Position numbers and translations under genes: made by a program. A stretch of DNA of 64,000 nt, taken from the NCBI GenBank assembly GCA_030549495.1, contig JAUIRK010000916.1, forward strand, positions 161,501 to 225,500. The letters are read 5' to 3'. The DNA is from Nectonema munidae (lineage: Eukaryota; Nematomorpha; Nectonematoida; Nectonematidae). A model generated the notes under the pieces. It made no database searches and was not told the origin of the DNA. It worked only from the letters and a program-made list of their open reading frames with translations. This document shows positions 12,954 to 25,511 of this stretch, one piece after another (within the stretch, counting starts at the first letter, position 1; each line of letters opens with the position of its first letter).

Positions 12954-14525
12954 TAGCATTGAATACTGAGATATTTCGCTTTCCTTAAGGGGATATACTA
13001 GGATGCATACACAAAAAAGGAGTTAAAAATTAATACCATTATTTATGTAAAAAAAGAAAATGTATTTCGGAAAAAAACATTAAGCACTTAAGCGTGCAAA
13101 GTATTTTGGATCTTATGGAATTAAGGCTGCATTTAGATTATTAGATATTCAATACGCTAGATATAGACAAAACTGAAATTTTTTGTGGACCTGTCATTTT
13201 TATGTCTACGAATTGTATTTTTCAAGTGGTTTTATTATCAAATTATAAGAATAAGAAAAGCTTTTTGCTATAATATATCTTTTATAATCCTAAATCTCAT
13301 AAACTTAACAAAAATAATTTTTTATTTAATAAAAATTTAACATTTATTTTTATGGACCTTTTGCAAAATTCAATGAACTCCAAATTTAAAATATTCTTAT
13401 ATGGACCCTTCTAAAAATATAGTTGACCCATTGGCGGTCCTTCTAATCAATATTGTTGAAGAGTAAAATGGGATGAAACAATGTCCCCTTGAATTTTTCA
13501 GCATCCAGACAGAGCTAGCCTTGTGAGTTCTTGGGAACAGGCAAAACACCAATAAGGGCTGCCAATACCGACTTCTTATATAAGCCAATATTTTGTGTAA
13601 ATATATATTTGTCTGCTTATGATCGGAGTGTGTGCATGTTAAATATGGACAAGAGTCTCTATATATGCCCAAGTTTCTTATACTTGACAGTGAGTGTTCT
13701 TATTTGACTCCACTGAAATCCTAAAAAAAGTGCAATTTTTTGAATGCAATCACAGTTTTTCAAAATTCTAATCAAAAATAAAATAATTGAAAACTAATCG
13801 AGTTCGATTTTTTTTTAATTATTTTATTCTTCAATACTTGTACAATGCCACGATCGAAAATGGAACCGAGGATCAATATCCAGCTGAAGCAAAATTAAGG
13901 ACTTGCTGGAGTTCAAAGATAAACATGAAGAAAACAAAAAATTTCACCAATTTTATATAATTGTCAAGAAGAAATTAAGGGCATGAACCGTTATGCGCTT
14001 TAAGCCTGATCCTGGGGTAAATAAATTTGTGCGAAACTAAAAATAGTTTTACATATTTTAGGCAGTCGTTCGCTAAATATATGAATAATATAGAATTTTA
14101 ATATAGACTTCCAATAGTAAAAATAGGCAGAAAGTACAATCACAAAGGAGAAAATCTCTATAATTTTTCCACCTATGATTATAAAAATATAGACATATTA
14201 TGTTAAATTATAGCATTAATTCGATAAAAATAGAAGAAACGTAGAAAGATTAATGGAAAATGGTGAAATTCAAAGTGTACATACACCCATTAAAATTAAG
14301 ATAGACTGGCTTACTTTTTTTTGTAGGTTCGCGACATCTTTTTTATTCGTTGAAGACTTATTAAATGAAGATGTGTACTAAAATAAGAAAAGTTGCTGCA
14401 ATAAAAATTACGGATTATTATTAATTAGCAGAGATGTGGACTCAGAAATGAATTTAGAAAAAAACAATTTTGCAAAATCAAACTACAGAACAATATTTTT
14501 AAATTGCTAAAGTTTTTCCGTCATT
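12954..14525. other. AT-rich DNA, no supported gene
   Basis: A 91-codon minus frame (13397-13672) lies in slightly more complex sequence but shows no recognised domain. Nothing else seen. Confidence 0.45.
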
Positions 14526-14529
14526 AAAG

Positions 14530-14675
14530 CAGCCAAGTCAAGATTCCAGCCTTGATACTGCAAGGTCTTTGGTTCAAATCGGGGATCAAACCTTCTTTAC
14601 TCTTTGTTCGATAGAAGCGGTTTAATTGTGTGCCTTCTCAATGAAGATACCCGACGAAACGTTTATAATCATATT
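14530..14675 (+). repeat. tRNA-derived SINE, copy 1
   Basis: A pol III B box (GGTTCAAATCGGGG, 14571-14584) follows a tRNA-like head. About 50 bp later comes the tail TGTGCCTTCTCAATGAAGAT, then ACCC, which is shared with copies at 35100-35236 and 59477-59610. The shared tail outside the tRNA-like part shows this is a SINE family rather than isolated tRNA pseudogenes. Confidence 0.6.
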
Positions 14676-14934
14676 CATCAATAGAAAGGGACATCAGGGT
14701 ACGGAGTCAAAGTATGATATAAATGCCCCATCGCCTGTTAATTAGGGCAAAGTAAAAAAAGTTTATAAAAACATGAAAAAAATTTGGAATGAAGTCATTC
14801 ATTACCTTTCTATTAAATAAAAACGAAATAATAAACATGATTGATCATGTGTATAAATGGAGGTAATGAGACTAATTCCTAAAGTATTCTAATATAAAAC
14901 TACAGATTTATGGAAATAAATTTTTAAGAATACT

Positions 14935-15007
14935 TTTTAACAAAGCTCTTACAAATCTTCTGCTTTACATTAGATATCGTCTAATTATTCTGGTCGTTAA
15001 CGGGTTA
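14935..15007. mobile_element. piggyBac-type MITE fragment
   Basis: Ends CGGGTTAA and carries CTTCTGCTTTACATTAG and TATCGTCT, also found at 39406-39440. The TTAA end and the CGTCTG motif link it to the MITE at 16233-16362. Confidence 0.4.
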
Positions 15008-16228
15008 ACATAAAGTAACAAGTGTAGATAGTGAATAATAATTCGCGAAAAATATTTAAAATTGTGTTCGCTCTAAAAATTTTAAATCAATGTATTAATT
15101 TTAATATTTTATAAAAAACAATTGCTCTATCTAAGTATACCTTTTTTTAAGAAAAATTAATTTACTTTCAATTTTTAATGAAATAATATATAAAAACTAA
15201 AATATCGGCACTCGTTGAATTTATTTGGATGGGTGAAAGGGAGAGGCAGTGACCTCTCTCTTTTTCCCTTCACAGTATGCTCTACTAATCCGCCATCGTT
15301 TTTTCTTTAAGAATTAACAATGAATAAAATAAATACTTTATTTACGTGATAAGAGCGACATGATTTTTTGATGTCGACTTCATTAACGTTGACTGCTCCA
15401 GGCTAAAAAAGCAAAAATAATTATGGTTAGCATTATAAAGAAAGAAAGATAGATATAAATTAAAGATGAAACAATGTAGCATAAATTATGTAAGTTATTC
15501 AAAAAAATAGAGAAGAAAAAAAATAGAGGATCAAAGAGGAGGTTTTCTAAAAAAATGATTTGCTAATAGACCTTAGCGTCAGTGAATTCTATAAAAAAAA
15601 GGGTCGTTTCATTTGTGTTAGCAAATACCACGTTCAATGTATATCATATCCAAAGGTGGAGAGAAATATCATTAGAAAATTATTCGTAGGTTAATGCATA
15701 TCATATTATGAATTAAACTCCTTAAAACACTTACACCATTTTAGCAAACTTTTGGCAATTTTTTAAAGGGTATTCTTTGTTTTTGGATCACATTAAAAAG
15801 TAAAATGATAGCCAATGTTGTTCTTTTTGCTGAAAAGCGTTTTCACGATCCTAAAATCAATAAATCAGTATACTCTAAATTTTTTATATTCTTTGTCTTG
15901 CTGTATATTTTGGTTCAAGAGTTTTGTTGTGTTGCTTTAATCGCTTTCAATAAAGATTTATGTTAGAATCGAAAAGGGATTTATATACATTTAAAAAGGA
16001 AAATTTGGTCTAGAAAATAATTTTCATATGTCAATAGCGCGAATTATCGAGTGATAGGCTTATAGAGGTATAAAAATATTTACAATATTAAAAAAATTTT
16101 AAGAAAAAATCTTTGTGATAGAGATTTGAAACTACATCCCTTGCATAACAACTTGAAAAAAAATTTGAAGAGGTTTGGAGATTTTTCTAAGCAGCTAAAT
16201 TTTGACACCAGATACTGGAATATAATCA
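15008..16228. other. AT-rich DNA, no supported gene
   Basis: A C/T-rich patch at 15240-15295 ends in a CCGCCATCG motif like a hAT end, but no partner was found. Confidence 0.45.
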
Positions 16229-16232
16229 TTAA

Positions 16233-16362
16233 CCCATTTACGGCCAATGTTCCTATTTTGGAACATAAGTAATTTCATCTTCGTCTGCTTTTTTCAATGA
16301 CTTTGAATATATATCGTCTGCGTTTTTTTAGATATCGTCTGCTTTGCTTGGCCTTAAATGGG
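16233..16362. mobile_element. piggyBac-type MITE flanked by TTAA
   Basis: The 130-bp unit starts CCCATTTACGGCCAA and ends TTGGCCTTAAATGGG, inverted copies of each other, and is flanked on both sides by TTAA. This is the hallmark of piggyBac-class insertion. It holds repeated CGTCTGC motifs and a GTTCC-TTTT-GGAAC hairpin near the left end. It has no coding capacity and depends on a transposase elsewhere. Confidence 0.75.
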
Positions 16363-16624
16363 TTAAAACAGATACTGGAGTATTCTTAACCACAATTATG
16401 CAATTCACAAGAAAAAACTAATAAAAATGGTGTGCCCCAACTGAAAGCATTTAACCCTAAGTGTTATGATGATGTCTACTAGGCACAAAATCCGTCAAAT
16501 AAAGTAAATAGCTGTTTTAAGAATTCTGATCATGAATGAAAAGCCATCAGTTTTCCACAGTTGTTGAGTGTGGCAAAATAAAGATTTAGTACACGGTTTA
16601 GAATTAACAAAAGAAAACTTATAA

Positions 16625-16632
16625 TCCTAGTC
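16625..16632. repeat. 8-bp target-site duplication, left
   Basis: TCCTAGTC, repeated exactly at 17664-17671 on the other side of the hAT element. Confidence 0.85.
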
Positions 16633-17663
16633 CAGAGGTCGACAAACGATGGCTCGTGAGCCACATGTGGTTCTTTATGTGAAAATACGCGGCTCTTTTG
16701 AATATATTAAAATTATTTAAAGATTCTGACAAAGAAAAATAGGGGATTACAAAGGGGATCCCCAAGGCTTCCGACTCTTAAAAACAAAATCACAAAACTG
16801 TGATTAACCATCTCAAGCATAATGCGAACATACGGCTGAAAGTAAAACCAACCAACCAATATTAAATTTAAATTGCGATATATTTTAAATGGTTTCAACT
16901 GGTTCTTCAAATCACAATGTAACAATTTTTTTATTACTTTTTTTAAGTTCGTAAAAAGAAAATCAATTTATTATATTTTACTCTTGGATTATCTTCAAAA
17001 AACAAGACCTCGATCAATAAAGAATATTTCAAGACATTGATTTTAAACATGAGGGAATCTTTTTGCCAAATTTCAAGACTTTAAAAAAAATAAACCTACT
17101 CTAGCTTTCATAACAAATCCTCTTGATTCCGATGTTAAAGCATTAAATTTTTCTCCTTTTGGTGTTTTGTTCTTCTTAAAACAGAAATGGAAGAATTAGA
17201 AAGAAAAAAATGCAAATTGATTCCTGAACAAAGTTATTCTCCATTAAAATACCCTTCCTGACTCATACTCTGAGTTGAAAAAGTTTGCATATGGTATCCT
17301 TAGCATTTTCGGTTCAACCTACTGGTGTGAACAAGTGTTTTCTTGCATGAATTTTTTAAAGTTAAACTGAGAAATCAAATTACAGATTCCAATTTGGAAG
17401 CATGTCTCAAATTAAAAACTACTACCTACACGCCAGACATATGGAAACTTTCTAAAGAAATGCTATCTCACTGCTCACATTAAACTAAATTATTTTTTGT
17501 TTTAAAACTCATTTTTCAATATTTATAATAATTGTTTTAGCATATTATATGCTAAATATTTAGCATATATTTCAAAAATAAAATACTTTATGGCTCTTAT
17601 GTTATTTTAAATTTTTTAGTAGGCTTTTATGGCTCTTTCAGTTCTAAAGTTTGCAGACCCCTG
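16633..17663 (+). mobile_element. hAT element (GTF2IRD2/Charlie-like), deleted copy
   Basis: Starts CAGAGGTCGACAAAC and GGCTCGTGAGCCACATG, and ends GTTTGCAGACCCCTG. The ends are inverted, and TCCTAGTC is duplicated exactly at both flanks. At 1,031 bp it is far shorter than a complete hAT and keeps only the 3' part of the transposase. The perfect duplication argues for a modest age. Confidence 0.85.
17045..17483 (+). pseudogene. hAT transposase, C-terminal remnant
   Basis: Two conserved stretches of the GTF2IRD2-type hAT transposase are visible. PTLAFITNPLDSDV (about 17095-17140) matches the family pattern P-LAFI-NPF--DV. At 17262-17483, SELKKFAYGILSIFGSTYWC then EQVFSCMNF matches the dimerisation domain pattern MFGSTYLCE--FS-MN. 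It ends with PDIWKLSKEMLSHCSH and a stop at 17481, close to the family's usual end. A one-step frame change sits after LK near 17360. The BED finger and the catalytic region are absent, so this is a deletion derivative. The product, if made, could not transpose; dimerisation alone might survive. Confidence 0.75.
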
Positions 17664-17671
17664 TCCTAGTC

Positions 17672-20230
17672 AAAACAAATAGCAAATTCTCCAAGGCTCT
17701 TCGATGCTGTCATTAATAATTTCCTTGGTTTTACTCACAAAAAGAAAATGTCTTTGTCATGATGTTTGTTTCCACTTATCATTCAAAAGACTGAAAGACT
17801 CTTTATTGGTAGCGAAGTAGTATTGCTGAAAAAGAGAAATTAAAAACCTGAAAGCACATGCTACTCGTTTTGATAAAACCTATGGAATAATGGGATTGAT
17901 ATTAAGTCTCAATAAATATAAGGATCCTGCATGGAATATATGGGTTATACCAAACATGTGAGATTTATGCTTATCGCTAAGGAGAGATAGCAATAATCAT
18001 TGGAAGAAATTAAAATCAAAGTTTATTCATTATCATACAAAAATGTTTCTTATTATCAAGTTGTAGATATACCTTTTGCGCTAAGATACGATACTTTTAG
18101 CTCCCTAATGAAATAATTAAAGTTTAAAAGACGGTTTAAATTTCTATCATAAGATGTCTAAAAAAGAAATAAATATATTTCTTACAACAGGTCTGAAGAC
18201 ATCCCAAAATGCACGTTCCTGACTTTCAAGTATTTTTTTCTCAAATTTATCCCGCTTTTTATCAGCTCTATCAAAAAAAGTATTACAAAAGTAAAAATTT
18301 TAAAGAAAGGAAAAGAATCAAATACTTGATTTGTGCTTCCGCCTGCATAAAAATAAATTCCCATTTTTTGGAAAACAATTTTTGAAGTCTTGCCAAGTTT
18401 TCAGCTTCATAATCTGCCAACTCCAACTTTGCTTTGTTTTGCATTGTTCGCTTACACAAGTAAACGGCTTAAAATTAAAAATATATTTTAATGTATTTTC
18501 ATCTTAATTATATAGCATAAGCGTTGATAGAATGTTTTTATAAGCCCCTCTTTCATTTTTGTAAGTATTTGCATTTAATATAAACTTCCACATTTACAAA
18601 AGCAAGTGTTTCGCTTGTTTTGCAGCTATCTTTTTTCACACAGTTTATTTAACTAATTTCCTTCAACATGAAAAAATGGTTGAAATCTGAGAAACTTGGT
18701 TGGTCTGAATCATAAGTAAAAACTTAAAGCATTAAATCAGAGCCATTGTGTCGTTCTTTTCAAAACAATTCTTAAGATGTTTTGGATTAAGGTAGATTTA
18801 AAATATAAAAAACGGAGATTCAGCGTCTGTATTTGACAATATTTGGGATGCAGAACCTATACAGATGCCTTAGCTTTTTAATAAGGCAATCAATTAGGTT
18901 TATGCTCACTATCTTATGGCGCGCAACAAGATAACTATACATCGATTTGAATCAATTGAAACATATAATTTAGAATTTATTTGAGCATGCCCTTTAAAAT
19001 TTAAATTACCTTCTGTAACAGCAGAACGTAATAAAGAAAAAATAAATAAAGATTCTTTCATTTATTCACCCATTTTTATTTGGTTAGAAATTAAATTGTG
19101 TTTAAAATATGCAAAATAAAAAACTAGCCAATAACATCTTTCAAAAGCGGTAATGTAGATATGACAAGTAACATTTGATAAAATAAATGAGAAGTTGTTA
19201 TACGTTAAACCCAAAATAAGAGAGATACTTCATTTTACAAAGAAAAGCTTCAGAGTAAATGATATAGAAACAATAAACTCGACACGTGAAGTGCCATCAA
19301 ACGCGGACATACCCTTGCGTCAATTCTGGGTAAACTATACATGCTAATATTTTTGAAAAGTAAATCAAAAAGTGGATGTCTTGAAATCCATTGATTTTTA
19401 ATATCATTTGTAGAGAACGTCGTCTGATATTATTAGGTATGATGTTGAATAGAACGAATTTTAAGTTAAAGATGATAATAATTATTCGATATTTTCAATA
19501 CTAATCAATAACCAAAACAGAAACTTCAAATAAATCAATGTTTTCTAATACAGTTAAATATTTCAGAAAAATCGAACGTTGTTGAAAATACTTTAGAAAT
19601 GCTTAAAATTCTTACAAAACATTACTTTTTGTCACAACATGACAGTTCTATAAAAATGCCATAAAATAATAGATATCGATTCTCTATGAAAAAGTTTTTA
19701 AGTAATTCAGTAAAATCAATTTTTTAAATTGAACAACGCATTTTAAAAACCAATAAAATGACTAAAATTGACGTTAAATTACCGTAATCTGTATTGTCAG
19801 GATCCCAACCATTCGATATCCATAAGTAGGGAGTCTAAATCAGAAATATATTTTATAAAGTTATTAAAACAGACAGGATTTACATAGTGAAACTAAATAA
19901 CTTTTCATTTATAAATTAAAGTGGGTACATTTTTTTACCTGAAATCGATAGTATGTTCCGTCATTTTTAACTGTGAGAAAATGTTCGTCTATAGGAAAAA
20001 TATAGCCATATGATGCAATCATCTGAGAAACGTGAAGCGCTTCATCTAGAAATAACAATAAAATGATGGAATAATTTAATATCTCTTTCACGAAAAACAG
20101 ATTATAAAAGCGGCATTTCAAATGACAAGGGTTGATGGAAACGAGAAGAAATTTTTTACAAAAAAAGTAAAAAAAATTAAATTTTAAAATACATGATTTG
20201 GCAAAAAGAGTGGTCGACAGAAAAAATGTA
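17672..20230. other. AT-rich DNA, no supported gene
   Basis: Short minus frames at 18182-18364 and 19909-20121 lack motifs. No repeat recognised. Confidence 0.5.
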
Positions 20231-20239
20231 TTCCTTTAC
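20231..20239. repeat. 9-bp target-site duplication, left
   Basis: TTCCTTTAC, repeated exactly at 20891-20899. Confidence 0.85.
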
Positions 20240-20890
20240 GGTTCATAGTCAAAACGTCCGAAATCCAAAACGCCCGAAACCAAAACGTCCGAAATCCAAA
20301 ACGCCCGAAACCAAAACGTCCGAAAACTAAAACATCCGAAACCAAAACGTCCGAAAACTAAAACATCCGAAACCAAAACGTCCGAAAACCAAAACGTCCA
20401 AAAACCAAAACGCCCGAAACCAAAACGCCCGAAACCAAAAGGTGCGACAACAAAAAATCATAACCTCACAAAACAAAAAAAGTCACGGAAAAAGTTATAG
20501 TAATTAGTCGAATTTGCAAGACTTTGAAAATTAGACTTGCTATCAAAAATCAAAGGACAAACTACACGATTTGAATGGAATTTAAGAGATTGGAATGAAT
20601 GTTTATCTATTCAAGTAAAAAGACACGCTTGATTATAGTGCATTTTTCATTTAAATCTAAAATATGTAAAGTTTTAAACTAAAAAACTAGAAATAGAATT
20701 TTTTAAATAAAAAAATTTTGTGCTCAATTTTTCAGTTTTTTTCCTCAACAATTTTGATTCTCGAAAAAAAATGTTTTTTAGGGTTCAGATACTGTTAATC
20801 TAATTTTCGGACCTTTTGGTTACGGACGTTTTGGTTTTCGGACGTTTTGGATTTCGGACGTTTCGGTTTCGGACGTTTTGACCAGGCACC
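20240..20890. mobile_element. MULE-type MITE with array-bearing inverted ends (CGTCC family)
   Basis: The left end begins GGTTCATAGTCAAAACGTCC. The right end, on the minus strand, begins GGTGCCTGGTCAAAACGTCC. Both ends run into tandem copies of a roughly 13-16 bp unit (CCAAAACGTCCGAAA and variants such as CGCCC and CATCC): about twelve on the left to 20445 and about five on the right from 20808. The 9-bp duplication is perfect, as in Mutator-like elements. No coding capacity. Family name is my inference from duplication length and end structure. Confidence 0.75.
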
Positions 20891-21237
20891 TTCCTTTACA
20901 CCTAGTCAACCTCTCAGCCAATATCTAGTTTGTTCTCAAAACCGGGTTTCTGACATATCATGGACATCTATGAAGATATGTCTTTGCAAATATTGAATTG
21001 TTTCTGAACAAACCATTTTATTCTTATTTTTTAGTTAAATCCACCTTTTTGAGTAGAATCATTCATTTCAATCAGGATTTTTGATCGTAAGCATATTTTG
21101 TTTTTTTACAAAATTTTATTTAAAAAAAACTTAAAATTAGCGTTTTAGTTATCCCCACCTTTTTTATTATATGTATTCATATTTGAATATTTTAAGATTC
21201 ACTTACAAAGTGGTAGTGACATTTCATAGAAGAATTG
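20891..21237. other. AT-rich DNA, nothing recognised
   Basis: Unique-looking sequence between two insertions. Confidence 0.5.
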
Positions 21238-21679
21238 TTAGTCAACAGGGGCGCACATCCGGGGGGGCGACCCCCCCCCCCCCCCCCCCCCCCCCAATGT
21301 GTTTTCAGGGGGGGGGACGGGGGCGAAAATGACCTTCGCCCCCCCCCCCCCCTCCCCCAATAATTTTCTATAAGTAAGAGTTGCTGCTTGTTTATAAAAC
21401 ATGTATGATGATCGCTAGAAGGAATGCAGACTTTCGAACCAATCAAACATCATGCCAAGCTGCTCTTATCGAACATATTTTACAGACGATGCGTGAGAGC
21501 TATATAATAATAATCCATTGCTTCAATATGCACGCAGGGCACAGAGCAAACACATGTTGATGATCTTTCTCTTTCTGTCTCCTTTGTTTTTCTCTTCCGC
21601 TTTCTCTGCTAAAACTCAATCATTCTCTCATTCGCTCTCTTCTTTCATTCAAGCCCTCTTCTCTTGTTAAGCTCTCCTA

Positions 21680-21687
21680 TCTCATTG
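21680..21687. repeat. 8-bp target-site duplication of the inner hAT
   Basis: TCTCATTG, repeated exactly at 24788-24795. Confidence 0.85.
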
Positions 21688-24600
21688 CAGTGCTGCCAAT
21701 TTAGATTATTTAAATCCAGATCTAGATTTTTTTGAACTCTTTTAGATTTAAGAAAACCTCATCTAGATTATAGATTATTTTATGGATTATTCTAAGAGAA
21801 AAAAATTTTTTTTTAGATTATTATTTTGATCCAAATAAAATCAGGTAAAATGGAAACTTTTCTTTATCAAAACAGTTTTCTTTTAAGTCTAGAATTTATT
21901 TTCTTAATTATCAAAAACTAAAAAAGATTGAAGTGTAAAAATTTTACTTCTCTCTCTTGGCCAAAGTGTCGTTTTCGATAAAGTTAAATCAAACACTTTC
22001 ACATTATTTATAAATAGTAAATTTTTATTTATAAACTTGTATAATTCTTTTACCATATATTTTATATCATACTTGACAACCTAAAATTTTAGAACGGGAG
22101 ATATTAAGCAAAATCTGGAATCTCCCAGTTATACTGGGAGACTTCACATGTATGCTATATGTATATGCAACTAATAGGAAGTAAGTAATTAGGAACATAA
22201 TTTTAATTTAATTTAATGGAGAATATTTGTTTGTTTGCGGATCCACCCAAGGACCTGCGTCGTCATGATGGTGAGTCTAGGTTCAACGCAGACTTTTAAT
22301 CCTACAAACCTCTCAAGAATGGGTAAATGAATTGCTGATTCTAAACCTAGATATATAAATATGATTAAATTAAGCTACAAGATTGCAATTCTAGAGTTAT
22401 ATATGCTCTTTGTAAGATGTGTAATAAAAGGATTTTAAATTAATTTAATAACCTCTGTAAACATTTTTTCATTTAGGGTATAAAAAATCAATAGTGTCGA
22501 TTTCGACACTATGACCAACCATAAAAAAATATCGGCCATTCTAGTGTTAAAGCTTAATATAAAATAATTCATTTTCACCTTTTCTTATCAAAAAATTTAA
22601 TTTTTTATTGTTTAGTTATTCTCATAGTAGAATTGTACTTTACTATTTAATTTAGTTTAATTCACGTAAACTTTTTTACAGACCTAATTTTTGATGCCAA
22701 AAAAATTACTTACCAAAAAATTCGTAATGAGTGGTTGCAAGATGATGCTTTCAAAGATTGGCTTGCCAAAGTTATTGGGGATGACTCCAAAGCTTTTTGC
22801 AAGAGGTGTAAATGTGAAATTAAAGCCAAGTATCAAGATTTAAAACAACATAAGACTACTAAGAAACATATTTCCATTGATCCTTCCAAAATCAGTAAAA
22901 TATATTCATTTGTTGATAAATCAACTGATTTGTCTAATCTTGAGGGTAGTATTTCATTATACATGTGCTGTCACTCATCTATAAGTACTTGTGAACACCT
23001 AGTTGACATGTTGAAGAATAAGGTTCATGATAGTAAAGTAGTGAAAGATCTCAAGTTATACAGAACTAAATGTTCCAAAATCATAACTAATGTTCTTTTT
23101 CCTCATTTTGAATTGGACTTGCTCGAGACATAGGTGAAAGTAAATATAGTTTGCTGATAGATGAGTCGAATGATATCAGTGTCACAAAAATGCTTGGTCT
23201 TTCGATAATTTATTACAGTTTCAAAGAAAAAAAAGTTGTTACAACGTATCTCAGTTTGGTTGAAATAAAAGAGTGCTCTGCCGATGACATCGTGGATGTC
23301 ATAAAATTCACATTGAACTCAAAAAATCTTGATTTGTCCAAGTTAGTTGCTATAGGAACGACAATGCAAGTGTGATGATAGGTGTTAACAACGGAGTTTA
23401 CACTAAATTGAAGAAAGAAAACCCTCACCTCATAGTGATAAGGTGCACATGTCACTCAATACAACTCGCTACATCATATGCAACGGCTGAAAGTTTGCCT
23501 AGGAATTTGACATATATGATCGCAGAAACAAGCAAGTGGTTTGCTTACTCTGCCATCAGGCAAAGAAAATATAGAGAGTTATATCAATCCTTAAATGATA
23601 ATGCTCAGCCATTGAAAATCCAGAAAATTTGTCAAACCAGATGGTTGAGTTTACAAACAAGTGTTGAGAGAATACTAGATCAATGGAATGAGCTCAAAAC
23701 TCATTTTGATTTCACAAGAAAGTCTGAAAAATGCTACTCAGCCGAGATTCTTTACCAAATGTTTTCGGATGACACACATTTGTTATACTTTCTTTTTTGT
23801 CACCGATTTTACTTGAAGTTAGAAAGATAAATAAAATGTTCGAGTCTAAGAAGATTGATAAAGTTCTTCTTCTTGATGAATTAACTTTACTTATTCGATC
23901 AATTGCTAAAAGAATCATGTCTCCATCGTGTAAATTATGTGCGATTGAGCATAACATTTTAGATCATTTGAACCCTGTTCCTTATTTGGGTTACAAGTTT
24001 GAGACTGAAATGAAGCTGAAAAACATAATAAATGGCGCCACTGAAATGGTAATCAGAGGAAGATCTCGGGATTTTTTAATTGAATTGTACAAACAATTAA
24101 AACAAAGACTACCTGAGAATATGAGTATTTTGAAAAAATATTTCTTTTTTCTGTGAAACAAGTTTTACAGCCGGTCAAAACTCTCCGCCATTCTATAATA
24201 TTATCAGTTCTTTTGGTGGCAGTAGTGAAGTTATGAGAAAATTGAGTATCAACTAAATAAAATTAATTTAGTAGATTGGATAAACAAATCTGATACCGAC
24301 CTTTTTGGAAAGAAGTTGGGGATTTTAAAGACCCTCAGGATCTAATCCTTTTTTTGAATTACATAAACTTGCCATTTCAGTATTGATTTTACCTCACTCA
24401 AATGCTGAAATAGAGCGTGTTTTTAGCGCGATGAATCATGTCAAATCAAAAAAAGAAATGCGATGACACTCAATTTGCTGAATGCAATTTTAACAGTGAA
24501 GTTTGGTCTGCAAAGAAAAAATAAGTGTTGTTTTAATTATTTCCTACCAACGAAGGTAACGAAAAACATTGGTACACTAGCTACATATAAAGCAACTAAT

Positions 24601-24787
24601 ATTCTTCCAGAACGTTTCAAAAGTAATGAAATGAGTGAAAAAGAAATGGAAGAAATTTTTGAAATTTCGATTATTTGATTTTTTTTTTTAAATGAACGTC
24701 TTTTTTAATAAATATTTTTCTGGATTATTTTAGATTTTTTTCTTCCGCATTTTAGATTTTTTCTAAAGAAAAAAGTTGGCAGCACTG
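21688..24787 (+). mobile_element. hAT element, near full length
   Basis: Starts CAGTGCTGCCAATTTAGATT and ends, on the minus strand, CAGTGCTGCCAACTTTTTTC; the first 12 bases are identical. TCTCATTG is duplicated exactly on both sides. At 3,100 bp, with a transposase remnant covering 22682-24678, it is close to the size of an autonomous hAT. Terminal sequence is rich in TTTAGATT-like words at both ends, a likely subterminal transposase-binding pattern. The C/T-rich flank (CTCTCTTC words at 21570-21680 and 24790-24807) is continuous across the insertion. Confidence 0.9.
22682..24678 (+). pseudogene. hAT transposase (BED finger, DDE, dimerisation domain), broken
   Basis: A hAT transposase would cut the element out in the nucleus and pair as a dimer. 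From the N-terminus: a coding stretch begins just after a splice-acceptor-like TTTTTTACAG (22672-22681), so an upstream exon is likely. A BED-type zinc finger reads FCKRCKC then DLKQHKTTKKH (C-X2-C-X13-H-X5-H, about 22795-22870). LLIDESNDIS (23155-23185) carries the first catalytic Asp. VAIGT and then ASVMIGVNNGVYTKL (23346-23410) is the second-Asp region. CTCHSIQLATSYA and KICQTRWLSLQTSVERILDQ follow, and PHSNAEIERVFSAMNHVKSK (24393-24450) is the dimerisation domain. The frame changes about five times (near 23130, 23365, 23800, 24150 and 24455). The change at 23365 falls on the catalytic TDN motif, where one G seems lost. Inactive, but recent enough to read throughout. Confidence 0.85.
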
Positions 24788-24807
24788 TCTCATTGCTCTC
24801 TTCTCTC

Positions 24808-25001
24808 CAGTGACGTAGCTAGGCTGGGCATGAGGGGCCGTGCCCACACTCCTATGTACCGCATGGTGCCCCCATGCATCTTATGCGATATCAGTTTTTG
24901 AAAATTTCTCCAATGAAAGGATCAAGAAAGTATAAATAATGCTGCGCAAGTTTTTTTTAAATTGTGCCCCTTCTATTAACTTTTTTTTGGCTACACCACT
25001 G
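24808..25001. mobile_element. Short hAT MITE
   Basis: Starts CAGTGACGTAGCTAGGC and ends, on the minus strand, CAGTGGTGTAGCCAAAA. It is flanked by CTTCTCTC (24800-24807) and CTTCTGTC (25002-25009), 7 of 8 bases equal. Contains GGGGCC and GCCCC words typical of hAT MITEs. 194 bp, non-coding. Confidence 0.75.
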
Positions 25002-25511
25002 CTTCTGTCTAATTTGCATTTAGAGTTAAATTAAAATAGTTTTCAATCGTTATAATTTTATATCAATGAATATTGTTAGACTCGCGCTAAGAATTTTTTT
25101 TCAACAAAAGTCATAATCTTTGTTACATTTTGTAACATTTGAAAACTTTAATTTTTTCAAGTCAAGAAATTTTTTTCAATAGTTATTTGGGAATTAATAT
25201 TTTGACTATCTATTCAGTTTAAAAGCAAGGATGCTCTATTTGCTTAATATTTGAGCAGAGATATTTTTTATAATGTTCGATTGTTAAATTTTATAAGTAA
25301 CACTGTACATAATTAATTAAATTTTTTTTTAAGAAAATTTGTTGATTATTATAATAAAAATATAATATCGAAACAAAATTTTCAAAAAGTTTCAGTTGTT
25401 TAAAATCTGCTTGATCTATTTATGACAGCTGTCAGAATTTTATTTGTAGACAAATATTTAAAAAAAACGCAATGATTTTTTTTTCTCGTATACTTTGATT
25501 TATGTTAGTTT

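Noticed and set aside
13397-13672. 91-codon minus frame as a possible gene
   Set aside because: No domain, no conserved motif and unremarkable codon content.
20247-20445. CRISPR-like regular repeats
   Set aside because: Units are head to tail without unique spacers, and they are inverted at the other end of a transposon in eukaryotic DNA.
21192-21446. Gly/Pro-rich minus frame
   Set aside because: Caused by the long C tracts in the poly-C MITE.
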